A stretch of 33,267 nt of DNA from Oscillospiraceae bacterium (GTDB taxonomy: Bacteria; Bacillota; Clostridia; Oscillospirales; Oscillospiraceae). The stretch lies in the NCBI GenBank assembly GCA_916988195.3, contig CAKASQ030000026.1:1-33267 (forward strand), given 5' to 3'. Made by a program: the position numbers and the translations under genes. Below, piece by piece: positions 24,243 through 32,074 of this stretch (position 1 is the stretch's first letter; each line of letters opens with the position of its first letter). The notes below the pieces were generated by a model that had not been told where the DNA came from, did no database searches, and saw only the letters and a program-made list of their open reading frames with translations.

Positions 24243-25298
24243 ATGCTATACAGAACCCAAAATCCACACGGCGGGGATGTGTACGGCGCGGAGGTCGCGT
24301 TTGATTTTTCTTCGAACGTGAACCCGCTCGGCACGCCTCCAAACGTTCTTGCCGCCATCTCGCATGCGGCCATGCGGGTGCGGCAATACCCGGACCCCTA
24401 CTGCCGCGCGCTGACAGCGGCGATTGCTGCGCACGAAGCCGTGCCGGAGGATTTTATTCTCTGCGGCGCAGGCGCGGCGGAGCTCATCTACGCCTACTGC
24501 GACGCGCTGCGCCCGAAAAAAGCGATGGAGCTCGCGCCGACCTTTCTGGAATACAGCGCGGCGGCCTCCCATTTTGGCGCGGAGGTGGTGCGCGTGCCGC
24601 TGCGATCGCCGGAGTTTCTGCCGGACTCTAAAATCTTAGATAAGCTGCAAGAAAAAGCGCCGGACGTGCTCTTTCTGTGCACGCCGAATAACCCCACGGG
24701 GCAAACGATCAGCCGGACGCTTCTCCAAAGCGTGCTGGACATCTCCCTTGCGCAGGGCACGCGCGTGCTGCTCGATGAGTGCTTTCTCGACTTTACGGGC
24801 GAAAAAAGTGCGAAGGACCTGCTGTCCCGGTATGAAAACCTCCTGATTTTAAAGGCGTTTACGAAAAGCTACGCGCTGGCAGGTCTTCGCGTGGGCTACT
24901 GCCTGACGGGCGATACGCGCCTGCTTACAAACATGGCCGCGTGCTCGCAGCCGTGGAACGTCTCGCTTCCGGCGCAGGAGGCAGCCGTTGCCGCGCTGCA
25001 AAATCCCGATTGGATTTCCGGGGCGAGAGCACTTGTTTCCGAGCAGCGGGAATATCTCACAAGGGCGCTGCAATCGCTCAAGCTTACCGTCTGCCCGTCG
25101 AGGGCCAATTATCTGCTGTTCCGTGCGCCGGTCGGGCTGGACGAGGCTCTGCGGCGCGAAAAAATCGCCATCCGAAACTGCAAAAATTACGCGGGGCTTA
25201 CCCCCGGCTGGTACCGCATCGCCGTGCGGCAGAAAGAAGAAAATGAAGCGCTGGTAAATGCGATCCGGCGCGTGATGGAGGATACGTCATGGCACTGA
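24243..25298 (+). CDS. cobD: L-threonine-O-3-phosphate decarboxylase, CobD-like PLP enzyme
   Basis: This is a 351-residue class I/II PLP enzyme of the histidinol-phosphate aminotransferase family. It has FSSNVNPLGTP (26-32), CTPNNPTG (146-153), LLDECF (Asp178) and the Schiff-base Lys208 in LKAFTKSYALAGLRVGY. In cobalamin operons this family member (CobD of Salmonella) decarboxylates threonine phosphate to aminopropanol phosphate, the substrate for CbiB. By sequence alone it could be a HisC; the position between cbiB and cobyric acid synthase decides the call. It overlaps cbiP by ten bases. Confidence 0.85.
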   Translation: MLYRTQNPHGGDVYGAEVAFDFSSNVNPLGTPPNVLAAISHAAMRVRQYPDPYCRALTAAIAAHEAVPEDFILCGAGAAELIYAYCDALRPKKAMELAPTFLEYSAAASHFGAEVVRVPLRSPEFLPDSKILDKLQEKAPDVLFLCTPNNPTGQTISRTLLQSVLDISLAQGTRVLLDECFLDFTGEKSAKDLLSRYENLLILKAFTKSYALAGLRVGYCLTGDTRLLTNMAACSQPWNVSLPAQEAAVAALQNPDWISGARALVSEQREYLTRALQSLKLTVCPSRANYLLFRAPVGLDEALRREKIAIRNCKNYAGLTPGWYRIAVRQKEENEALVNAIRRVMEDTSWH

Positions 25299-26752
25299 AT
25301 ATCATGCTGCAAGGAACCATGTCCAACGCAGGAAAGAGCCTGCTTGCCGCAGCGCTCTGCCGGATTTTCCGGCAGGACGGCTATCACGTCGCGCCCTTCA
25401 AGAGCCAGAACATGGCGCTCAATTCCTTCATTACAAAAGACAGCGGCGAAATGGGCCGGGCGCAGGTTGTGCAGGCGGAGGCCTGCGGGTTAGAGCCCGA
25501 TGTGCGCATGAACCCGATCCTTCTGAAACCGACCACCGACGTTGGCAGTCAGGTCATCGTCAACGGCCAGGTGCGCGGCAACATGCGCGCGATGGAGTAT
25601 TATGCGAAAAAGCGCGAATTTCTGCCGGACGTGATGCGAGCATACGAATCTCTTGCGGCGGAGAACGACGTTATCGTCATTGAGGGCGCGGGCAGTCCCG
25701 CCGAAATTAACCTCAAGCAGGACGATTTCGTGAACATGGGTCTGGCAAAGCTCGTAGACGCGCCGGTGCTTCTCATCGGAGATATTGACCGGGGCGGCGT
25801 TTTCGCCCAGCTCTTTGGTACCATCGCGCTTCTGGAGCCCGACGAACGCGCGCGCGTCAAGGGCACGATCATCAACAAGTTCCGCGGCGACCGGACGATT
25901 CTGGAGCCCGGCCTTCGTCAGCTCGAAGCGCTCTGCGGCGTGCCGGTCGCGGGCGTGGTACCGTATGCGCAGGTGGACATTGATGACGAAGACAGCCTAT
26001 CGGCGCGCTTTACCAGGAACACCGCGCGAAAGCTTCTGGACGTTGCCGTCATCCGCCTGCCGCGCATCTCGAACTTTACCGATTTTTCGCCCTTTGAGCG
26101 CTATGAAAACGTCTCGCTTCGCTACATTGAAAGCGTCCGGGAGCTCGGCGCGCCGGATCTGATCCTGCTGCCCGGCACCAAGAGCACGATCGCCGATCTC
26201 CAGTGGCTGCGCGAGAGCGGTCTCGAGGCCGCAATTTTAAAGGAAGCCGCACGGGGTACATTGATCTTCGGCGTCTGTGGCGGATATCAGATGCTCGGCC
26301 GGTCGGTCTGCGACCCCGATGGCGTAGAGGCAGCAGGTGTTACGGAACTTCGAGGACTCGGCCTTCTGCCGGTAGATACGGTGTTCCATGGGCAAAAGGT
26401 ACAGCGGCAGACCAGCGGCAAATTTTCCGGCATTTCCGGCATGCTCGCGAATCTCAGCGGCCTTTCCTACGAGGGCTATGAGATTCATATGGGAAGAAGC
26501 GAACAGGCCCTGCCGCCTCTCATCGGAAGCGGCAATGTCTACGGCAGCTACGTCCACGGCATCTTTGACGCGCCCGGTATTGCCGACGCTGTTTTAACGG
26601 CTGTCTGCCGCATGCGGGGCTTAGACCCTGCCGCACTCGGCGCGTTTGATCTGCGCAAATATAAAGAGCGGCAGTATGACCTTCTGGCCGATACCGTCCG
26701 CGCCGGGCTCAACATGGACTTTGTCTACCGTGTGCTGCGGCGCGAAGCGTGA
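25289..26752 (+). CDS. cbiP: Cobyric acid synthase CbiP/CobQ
   Basis: The enzyme amidates b, d, e and g side chains of adenosylcobyrinate a,c-diamide with glutamine and ATP. The 487-residue product has the N-terminal MLQGTMSNAGKSLLAAALCRIF and FKSQNMALNSF, IEGAGSPAEINL, VDAPVLLIGDIDRGGVFAQLFGT and a glutamine amidotransferase domain with FGVCGGYQMLG (catalytic Cys near 329) and GSYVHGIFD (His near 421). Length matches the family. It is the last gene of the operon; the strong hairpin at 26831-26867 follows. Confidence 0.96.
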   Translation: MALNIMLQGTMSNAGKSLLAAALCRIFRQDGYHVAPFKSQNMALNSFITKDSGEMGRAQVVQAEACGLEPDVRMNPILLKPTTDVGSQVIVNGQVRGNMRAMEYYAKKREFLPDVMRAYESLAAENDVIVIEGAGSPAEINLKQDDFVNMGLAKLVDAPVLLIGDIDRGGVFAQLFGTIALLEPDERARVKGTIINKFRGDRTILEPGLRQLEALCGVPVAGVVPYAQVDIDDEDSLSARFTRNTARKLLDVAVIRLPRISNFTDFSPFERYENVSLRYIESVRELGAPDLILLPGTKSTIADLQWLRESGLEAAILKEAARGTLIFGVCGGYQMLGRSVCDPDGVEAAGVTELRGLGLLPVDTVFHGQKVQRQTSGKFSGISGMLANLSGLSYEGYEIHMGRSEQALPPLIGSGNVYGSYVHGIFDAPGIADAVLTAVCRMRGLDPAALGAFDLRKYKERQYDLLADTVRAGLNMDFVYRVLRREA

Positions 26753-26830
26753 GCCACACGTTTCGGTTGCAGGTCCAATGCGGTCCATCGCTTGCGCGAT
26801 ATGTTATAAACTTGCACCAGAATCTGCACA

Positions 26831-26867
26831 AAGCCGCACCATCCGGGCGTCCTGGATGGTGCGGCTT
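26831..26867 (+). terminator. Probable terminator of the cobalamin operon
   Basis: A 12-bp perfect stem (26833-26844 with 26854-26865) with a nine-base loop, flanked by AA and TT, lies 80 bases after the cbiP stop. The downstream T-tract is poor (TTGTCAATTCGTATTTT), so termination may be incomplete and some read-through into the ChrA-family gene is possible. Confidence 0.65.
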
Positions 26868-26880
26868 GTCAATTCGTATT

Positions 26881-26908
26881 TTACTTCTCTGCCGGGACGC
26901 GGTATACT
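26881..26908 (+). promoter_or_regulatory. Candidate promoter for the ChrA-family gene
   Basis: TTACTT (26881-26886) and TATACT (26903-26908) are spaced by 16 bases, with the gene's GGAGGAG site shortly after. The -35 is weak. Confidence 0.45.
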
Positions 26909-26927
26909 GTCATGGGAGGAGAAAATC

Positions 26928-27851
26928 ATGAACCGAAAAAATGTTTTGTGGAAGCTTTTTGTCTCCACGCTCTACCTCAGCGCCTTTACCTTCGGCGGCG
27001 GCTATGTGATCGTCACGCTGATAAAGCAGAAATTTGTCGACGAGCTGCACTGGATCGAAGAGAATGAAATGCTGGACCTCATCGCCATCGCCCAGTCCGC
27101 ACCCGGCGCGATTGCCATCAACGGCGCAATTGTTGTGGGCTACAAGCTCGCGGGGCTTCTCGGCGCGATCGTTGCGATTATTGCAACAATCATTCCGCCG
27201 TTTGCGATCATCACGGTCATCTCGTATTTCTATGAGCTCTTCCGCGATAATTTTGTGGTCAGCAAGCTCCTTTCCGGCATGCAGGCGGGCGTTGGCGCGG
27301 TGATCGCTTCCGTCGTGTGGGACATGGGAGGCGGCGTTGTGAAGCAGAAAAGCGCTGTTTCCGATTTTATTATGGTCGCGGCATTTCTCGCCGCGTGTAT
27401 CTTCCGCGTGAACGTGGTCTATATTATCCTCGCCTGCATCGCGCTCGGCGTTTTGCGGACAGTGCTTGCAAAAAGCTCCCCACCTAGCTGCCGCAACGGT
27501 TTACGCGGTCCGCTATATGGGGAGCTTTTTCGTTATTCTTTTTCGGGGTGCTTGCCGAAATGGAACTTCGGCTCGGTGCCCTGGATGAGTCTTCGGATGT
27601 TGCTGCGGTGCATGAGCAGCACAAGAAGACACGTGAAAATACCGAGCGAAATGAGCACGGGATTTTTCGTAAAGACCGGGGTCATCGCCGCAACGGCAAT
27701 GGAGGCCGCCATGGAGGACACCGACGCAGTTCTCGTCAGCGCTGCGACCACGGCAAAGACGGCAAAGGCGCTTAAAAACACGCGCCAGTCAAGCATCAGC
27801 GCAACCGCCACCGCCGTTGCCACGGCCTTTCCGCCTTTGAAGCCAAAGTAG
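26928..27851 (+). CDS. Chromate transporter (ChrA) single-domain protein with abnormal 3' end
   Basis: The first about 181 residues are one ChrA half-domain: LFVSTLYLSAFTFGGGYVIVTLIKQKFVDE, the AIAQSAPGAIAINGAI motif, a PPFAIITVISYFYE segment and hydrophobic helices to VLRTVLA. Single-domain ChrA proteins usually work in pairs; no partner gene is present here. The start at 26928 follows GGAGGAG. The reading frame has no stop where the domain ends (about 27470). It runs through the terminator hairpin (27470-27530) and antisense through most of plsY to 27851, giving a low-complexity tail that is surely not functional. A -1 shift at the five-A run (27470-27474) would reach TAG at 27485-27487, giving a protein of about 186 residues. 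It may be a frameshift, a sequencing error at a homopolymer, or a decayed gene. Confidence 0.7.
   Translation: MNRKNVLWKLFVSTLYLSAFTFGGGYVIVTLIKQKFVDELHWIEENEMLDLIAIAQSAPGAIAINGAIVVGYKLAGLLGAIVAIIATIIPPFAIITVISYFYELFRDNFVVSKLLSGMQAGVGAVIASVVWDMGGGVVKQKSAVSDFIMVAAFLAACIFRVNVVYIILACIALGVLRTVLAKSSPPSCRNGLRGPLYGELFRYSFSGCLPKWNFGSVPWMSLRMLLRCMSSTRRHVKIPSEMSTGFFVKTGVIAATAMEAAMEDTDAVLVSAATTAKTAKALKNTRQSSISATATAVATAFPPLKPK
27470..27530. terminator. Bidirectional terminator between ChrA-family gene and plsY
   Basis: AAAAAGCTCCCC (27470-27481) pairs with GGGGAGCTTTTT (27519-27530). The 37-base interior contains a smaller CCGC/GCGG hairpin. Both strands read a T-tract after the stem, and plsY ends at 27533 on the minus strand. 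The structure serves convergent genes. Confidence 0.85.
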
Positions 27852-28141
27852 ATGGGAAAGCAGTGCCCGATCATGCAGGCCGCGCCCGCAATGGCAAGCC
27901 CGGTCGTCCCGCCGAGCCACGAACCGAGAAGCATCGAGATGATGCCCTTGAGAAAATCGCCCAACAGCGTAAGCGCGCCTACGCGAGGGCCGAGCGTCCG
28001 AGCCGCATTGGCCGCGCCCGCGTTGCCGCTTCCGAGCGTGCGCACGTCCTGATGGAAGATGTATTTGGAAATCAGAATGGAAACGCTCAGAGAGCCGATG
28101 AGATAGCCCAGCGCGAGGCAGGCGAGATATCGAACCGTCAT
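27533..28141 (-). CDS. plsY: Glycerol-3-phosphate acyltransferase PlsY
   Basis: PlsY transfers an acyl group from acyl-phosphate to glycerol-3-phosphate, the first step of phospholipid synthesis in most Gram-positive bacteria, and sits in the membrane. The 202-residue protein shows the family motifs GSGNAGAANAARTLG, GFKGGKAVATA and a C-terminal MHRSNIRRLIQGTEPKF, with about five hydrophobic helices. The start at 28141 (MTVRYL) follows AAGAAGG at a slightly long spacing; longer upstream frames cross the promoter. It has its own promoter and a shared terminator with the convergent ChrA-family gene. Confidence 0.95.
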   Translation of the reverse strand: MTVRYLACLALGYLIGSLSVSILISKYIFHQDVRTLGSGNAGAANAARTLGPRVGALTLLGDFLKGIISMLLGSWLGGTTGLAIAGAACMIGHCFPIYFGFKGGKAVATAVAVALMLDWRVFLSAFAVFAVVAALTRTASVSSMAASIAVAAMTPVFTKNPVLISLGIFTCLLVLLMHRSNIRRLIQGTEPKFHFGKHPEKE

Positions 28142-28174
28142 TTGGACACGACCTTCTTTTTTAACAGTTTCTAT

Positions 28175-28203
28175 ACCATAGCATATTCTGTGCAAAAGCG
28201 CAA
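28175..28203 (-). promoter_or_regulatory. Promoter of plsY
   Basis: On the minus strand TTGCGC (28198-28203), a 17-base spacer and TATGGT (28175-28180) lie 34 bases before the plsY ATG. Confidence 0.6.
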
Positions 28204-28243
28204 TGCGTCCGGCAGTTATTTTTATGGTGCATGTGCGCTGTAA

Positions 28244-28255
28244 TTGTGCTACAAT
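28244..28255 (+). promoter_or_regulatory. Extended -10 promoter for the M42 peptidase gene
   Basis: TGCTACAAT is an extended -10 element (TACAAT at 28250-28255), 35 bases before the ATG at 28291. No good -35 is visible. Confidence 0.5.
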
Positions 28256-28290
28256 CAGGAAAACAGAAATTTTGACAGGAGCGATGCAGA

Positions 28291-29328
28291 ATGGAACGAA
28301 AGTACGCGGAGTTTGCGGCGACGAAGGCATGTGAACTGCTCGCCATCGACAGCCCGTCGGGTTACACGCAGAAGGCGGCCATGTGGGTCAAGGAGGCGTT
28401 TGAAGCGCTCGGCTTTGCGGCAAAAATCACGACGAAGGGCGGCGTTCTGGCAGACCTCGGCGGAGCAGACAAAGACGATGCGCTTTTCCTGCAGGCGCAC
28501 ACCGATACGCTGGGCGCGATGGTGGCAGAGATCAAGGCGAACGGCCGGTTAAAGCTCACGCCCCTTGGCGGCCTGCGCGCAGAAAATGCGGAGACGGAAA
28601 ATGTCCGCGTCCACACAAGAACCGGAAAGATCATCGAGGGTACGGTGCAGCTGTGCAACGCCTCGGTGCATGTGAACGGCGAATACGGCGAGGCCAAGCG
28701 CACGTTTGACACGGTTGAGGCCGTGCTCGACGAGGATGTGAAGACGGCGGAGGAGACACGCGCGCTTGGGACCGAAGTTGGAGACATCGTCTGCCTCGAG
28801 CCGCGCACGAGGATCACTTCGTCCGGCTACATCAAAAGCCGCTTTTTGGACGACAAGCTCTCCGTCGGCGTGCTGCTGGGGCTCGCAAAATACCTCCATG
28901 ATACCGGCAAAACGCCCGCAAGACGTGTCTACGCGCACGTGACGGTCTACGAGGAGGTCGGCCACGGCGGGTCCGGCTCTGTTCCCTCCGGTGTGACGGA
29001 GTCCATCAGCGTGGACATGGGCTGCGTGGGAGATGGGCTTACATGCACGGAAAAGCAGGTCTCCATCTGCGTCAAGGATTCCGGCGGGCCCTACAGCTAC
29101 GAGGTCGTGGGCAAGCTCATTGATGCGGCCAAGAAAGAGGGCGCCGACTACACGCTCGACGTGTATCCGCACTACGGCTCGGACGTGGAGGCGACGCTCC
29201 GCGCGGGCTTCGATATCCGGCACGGTCTTATCGGCCCCGGCGTCTACGCGAGCCACGGCTACGAACGGGGCCATTTGGACGGCGTGGAGCATACGCTCCG
29301 GGTGCTGAAGGGATACCTTGGCGTGTAA
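28291..29328 (+). CDS. M42-family metallo-aminopeptidase
   Basis: This 345-residue cytosolic co-catalytic zinc peptidase resembles the FrvX/YsdC/TET aminopeptidases, which form large tetrahedral assemblies and trim peptides. Metal and catalytic residues are visible in order: QAHTDT (His, Asp), SRFLDDKLSVG (bridging Asp), VYEEVGHGG (catalytic Glu and metal Glu), SVDMGCVG (Asp) and the C-terminal SHGYERGH (His). The ATG at 28291 follows GACAGGAGCGATGCAG. A T-rich hairpin closes the gene. The exact peptide preference is not readable. Confidence 0.92.
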   Translation: MERKYAEFAATKACELLAIDSPSGYTQKAAMWVKEAFEALGFAAKITTKGGVLADLGGADKDDALFLQAHTDTLGAMVAEIKANGRLKLTPLGGLRAENAETENVRVHTRTGKIIEGTVQLCNASVHVNGEYGEAKRTFDTVEAVLDEDVKTAEETRALGTEVGDIVCLEPRTRITSSGYIKSRFLDDKLSVGVLLGLAKYLHDTGKTPARRVYAHVTVYEEVGHGGSGSVPSGVTESISVDMGCVGDGLTCTEKQVSICVKDSGGPYSYEVVGKLIDAAKKEGADYTLDVYPHYGSDVEATLRAGFDIRHGLIGPGVYASHGYERGHLDGVEHTLRVLKGYLGV

Positions 29329-29338
29329 GTGATAAAAT

Positions 29339-29389
29339 ATCCCCCGCACAAGACGGACAGCAGTGTTCCATCTTTGCGGGGGATTTTTT
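29339..29389. terminator. Terminator between M42 and M29 peptidase genes
   Basis: ATCCCCCGCA (29339-29348) pairs with TGCGGGGGAT (29375-29384), followed on the plus strand by TTTTTT. The minus-strand side also has an AT-rich exit, so it may serve the convergent M29 gene too. Confidence 0.88.
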
Positions 29390-29396
29390 CTCTTTT

Positions 29397-30620
29397 TTAG
29401 AAGGCCCAGGTGCCGTTCCGGAAAATCGGGACGGTTTTTCCGTCCTCGCAGGTCGCGTCGATGCAGAGGTCAGCCGTGCCGATCATGAAGTCCTCGTGGA
29501 TCATCGAGTCGTTCACGCCGAGCTTGCGGCATTCCTCGAGCGTTCGGTTCTCAAAGCCGTCGATCGTGTCTGCAAAGCCCATGCCGAGCGCGAGATGGCA
29601 GCAGGCGTTCTCGTCAAAGAGCGTGTTGTAGAATAAAATGCCGGACTGATTGATGGGAGAATTGAACGGCACGAGCGCGCACTCGCCGAGGTATGCGCTT
29701 CCCTCGTCCATTTCGATGAGCTTTGTGAGAAGGTCGTTGTTTACCTCCGCGTGCCACTCGACGGCCTTTCCCTCGTGGAAGCGGATCCAGAAGCGGTCGA
29801 TGAGCTGCGACTGGTAGGAAAGGGGCTTCGAGGAGTAGACGATGCCCTCTGCTTTTCCGCGCATCGGGGAGATGAAGCACTCCTCGGACGGAATGTTCGG
29901 GTTAAAGACGATACCCTGCAGGCTTTTTTCCGCGCCGCCGCAGAATCTGGCCTCGGGGATCATGCCGACATGGAAATCCGTGCCGTTGGAGGCTTTATAG
30001 TGAAGCTCGCGGATGTGCAGACTGTTGAGATACGCGCACCGGTCGTGCAGGTCCTGGTTATGCGCCTGCCACGCAGCAATCGGGTCCTCCGTCACGCGGG
30101 AGGTTGCGAGAATCGCTTCCCAGAGCTTTTCGATGGCCTGGCTCGCACGAAGGCCGGGGAAGAGCTTCTTCGCCCATTTTTCGCCCGGCACGGCGGCAAT
30201 GCACCACTGGTACTTGTTTTCAATCTGGTCGCGGTAGCCCTTGATGATCGGGTATTTTTTCTGCTGGGCCTTGGCCATCTTCTCCTGATTGACGCCCTTG
30301 AGCCCGTCGGGGTCTTCGGACATCAGGTAAATCCGACAGGGAATCGTGTCCACATAGTGCTGCCATCTGGCTTCCTCGTAGTTGTCGAGCGTCGACATCG
30401 TCGTAAGCGTCCGGTAGCGCACATGGAGCTTTTCGACCGGCTGGTGGTTCCAGTCGACGACGACCTTTTTGGCCTTTAATTTGTAGCACTCCTCGACCAG
30501 CATCGTCACAAACTCGGGCTGGTCGAGCTCGGCCTGAATGAAGACCTCCTGCCCCTTCTGGATGTTGACGCCGCAGGCGGCAATGAGCCTCGCGTAGGAA
30601 CGAAGAACGGTTTTTTTCAT
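29397..30620 (-). CDS. M29-family aminopeptidase (AmpS/PepS-like)
   Basis: This is a 407-residue member of the thermophilic-type M29 metallo-aminopeptidases, cytosolic enzymes that remove N-terminal residues using two metal ions. Visible family blocks are KGQEVFIQAELDQPEFVTMLVEE near the N terminus, GTDFHVGM, NIPSEECFISP (first metal Glu), YLGECALVPFNSPI (second Glu), CCHLALG (His) and MIHEDFMIG (HxD metal pair). I start at 30620 (MKKTVL) because GAGGCG lies correctly upstream; the ATG five codons earlier has no site. It has a divergent promoter shared in the intergenic region with the M18 gene. Confidence 0.92.
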   Translation of the reverse strand: MKKTVLRSYARLIAACGVNIQKGQEVFIQAELDQPEFVTMLVEECYKLKAKKVVVDWNHQPVEKLHVRYRTLTTMSTLDNYEEARWQHYVDTIPCRIYLMSEDPDGLKGVNQEKMAKAQQKKYPIIKGYRDQIENKYQWCIAAVPGEKWAKKLFPGLRASQAIEKLWEAILATSRVTEDPIAAWQAHNQDLHDRCAYLNSLHIRELHYKASNGTDFHVGMIPEARFCGGAEKSLQGIVFNPNIPSEECFISPMRGKAEGIVYSSKPLSYQSQLIDRFWIRFHEGKAVEWHAEVNNDLLTKLIEMDEGSAYLGECALVPFNSPINQSGILFYNTLFDENACCHLALGMGFADTIDGFENRTLEECRKLGVNDSMIHEDFMIGTADLCIDATCEDGKTVPIFRNGTWAF

Positions 30621-30656
30621 AGCGTATCGCCTCATAATTCATAATTTTGTATGGTT

Positions 30657-30685
30657 ATCATACCACGTTTTCCCGCGTTTGAAAA
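30657..30685 (-). promoter_or_regulatory. Promoter of the M29 peptidase gene
   Basis: On the minus strand TTTTCA (30680-30685), 17 bases, TATGAT (30657-30662), 36 bases before the ATG. Confidence 0.55.
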
Positions 30686-30701
30686 GTCCCCGGAAAATGG
30701 A

Positions 30702-30730
30702 TTGCAAGCGGGTCGCGCGCATGGTATGAT
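30702..30730 (+). promoter_or_regulatory. Promoter of the M18 peptidase gene
   Basis: TTGCAA (30702-30707), a 17-base spacer and TATGAT (30725-30730) lie 29 bases before the ATG at 30760. Close to consensus. Confidence 0.8.
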
Positions 30731-30759
30731 GAGGAAAATAAAATCTTTGGAGGCACGGT

Positions 30760-32064
30760 ATGAAAAAGACCCTTGCAAAAGAGCTTCTGCAATTTATCGA
30801 AAAAAGTCCCAGCACATATCATGTCATTGAGAACATGAGACGCCGCCTGCTGGCTTCCGGGTACACGGAGCTGGAGGAAAACGCGCGGTGGAGCCTTGTC
30901 CATGGCGGGAAGTACTTTTTGACGCGCGGCGGCACGTCCTGCATCGCCTTCCGCATCCCGGAGGAAGCGGCGCGCGGCTTTATGCTGACGGCAAGCCACA
31001 GCGACAGCCCAAGCTTCAAGCTCAAGGAGAACCCCGAACGCGCGGCGGGGCATTATTTGCAGCTCTCAACCGAAAAATACGGCGGGATGCTGATGGCGCC
31101 GTGGTTCGACCGGCCGCTTTCTATCGCGGGAAGAGTGCTCGTGGACACCGAAAACGGCATTGAGACGCGGCTTGTGAACATAGACCGCGACCTTCTCATC
31201 ATCCCGAACCTCGCCATTCACATGAACCGCGCGGCAAACGACGGGGTGAAGCTGCTGGCAAATATCGACACGCTGCCGCTTTTGGGCTCGATCGAGAACC
31301 GCAGCTGCTTTTTGAAGCTTCTCTCCGAGGCAGCAGTCTGCGGCGCGGAGCAGATTCTGGGGCATGATTTAACCCTCTACGTCCGTCAGCCGGGCGCGAT
31401 TTTCGGCGCGCAGGAGGAATATATCGCGAGCCCGAAGCTCGACGATCTGGCCTGCGTGTTCGCTTCCCTTGAGGGCTTCCTCGCAAGTAAGCCTGCCTCC
31501 TGCGTCCCCGTCTTCTGCGTGTTTGACAACGAGGAGGTCGGCAGCGCAACAAGACAGGGCGCGGCCTCGACGCTGCTTCGCGATACCCTCCGGCGCATGG
31601 CGGCTTCTCTCGGCATCACAAACGGACATCTTGCGCGGATGTTAGATGAGAGCTTCCTTCTCTCGTGCGACAACGCGCACGCGCAGCACCCGAACCACCC
31701 GGAATTCGCAGACCCCGGCAACTGCCCGTACCTGAACGAGGGCGTGGTCCTCAAATTCAACGCCAACCAGCGCTACGCCACAAGCGGCATAGCCGCCGCG
31801 CTCTACCGCAAGCTCTGTCAAGGAGCGTGCGCAAAGGTGCAGGTCTACGCCAACCGCTCAGACATTCCCGGCGGGTCGACCCTTGGTTCGATTGCGAGCA
31901 CGCTCGTGCCGGTCGAGATGGCGGACATCGGCCTTCCGCAGCTGGCGATGCACTCGTGCTATGAGACGGCGGGGGTAAGTGACCTCTTTGATCTGGTGAA
32001 TATCTGCCGGACGCTGTTTGAGTCCGGCGTCGAAAAATCCGGCGGCCTCATCCGGCTGGTGTGA
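30760..32064 (+). CDS. apeB: M18-family aminopeptidase (aspartyl aminopeptidase type)
   Basis: This 434-residue dinuclear zinc peptidase releases acidic or other N-terminal residues in the cytosol. Landmarks are ASHSDSPSFKLK (metal His), a conserved YGGMLMAPWFDRPLSIAGRV block, SPKLDDLACV (bridging Asp), FDNEEVGSATRQGA (catalytic and metal Glu), LSCDNAHAQHPN (Asp) and LAMHSCYETAG near the C terminus (His). The start follows GGAGGCACGGT. The dehydrogenase gene follows within ten bases and may be co-transcribed. Confidence 0.94.
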   Translation: MKKTLAKELLQFIEKSPSTYHVIENMRRRLLASGYTELEENARWSLVHGGKYFLTRGGTSCIAFRIPEEAARGFMLTASHSDSPSFKLKENPERAAGHYLQLSTEKYGGMLMAPWFDRPLSIAGRVLVDTENGIETRLVNIDRDLLIIPNLAIHMNRAANDGVKLLANIDTLPLLGSIENRSCFLKLLSEAAVCGAEQILGHDLTLYVRQPGAIFGAQEEYIASPKLDDLACVFASLEGFLASKPASCVPVFCVFDNEEVGSATRQGAASTLLRDTLRRMAASLGITNGHLARMLDESFLLSCDNAHAQHPNHPEFADPGNCPYLNEGVVLKFNANQRYATSGIAAALYRKLCQGACAKVQVYANRSDIPGGSTLGSIASTLVPVEMADIGLPQLAMHSCYETAGVSDLFDLVNICRTLFESGVEKSGGLIRLV

Positions 32065-32074
32065 GGAGGCGAAG

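Noticed and set aside
27480-27851. Functional C-terminal domain on the ChrA-family protein
   Set aside because: The tail is the complement of plsY, low in complexity, and lies beyond a strong terminator.
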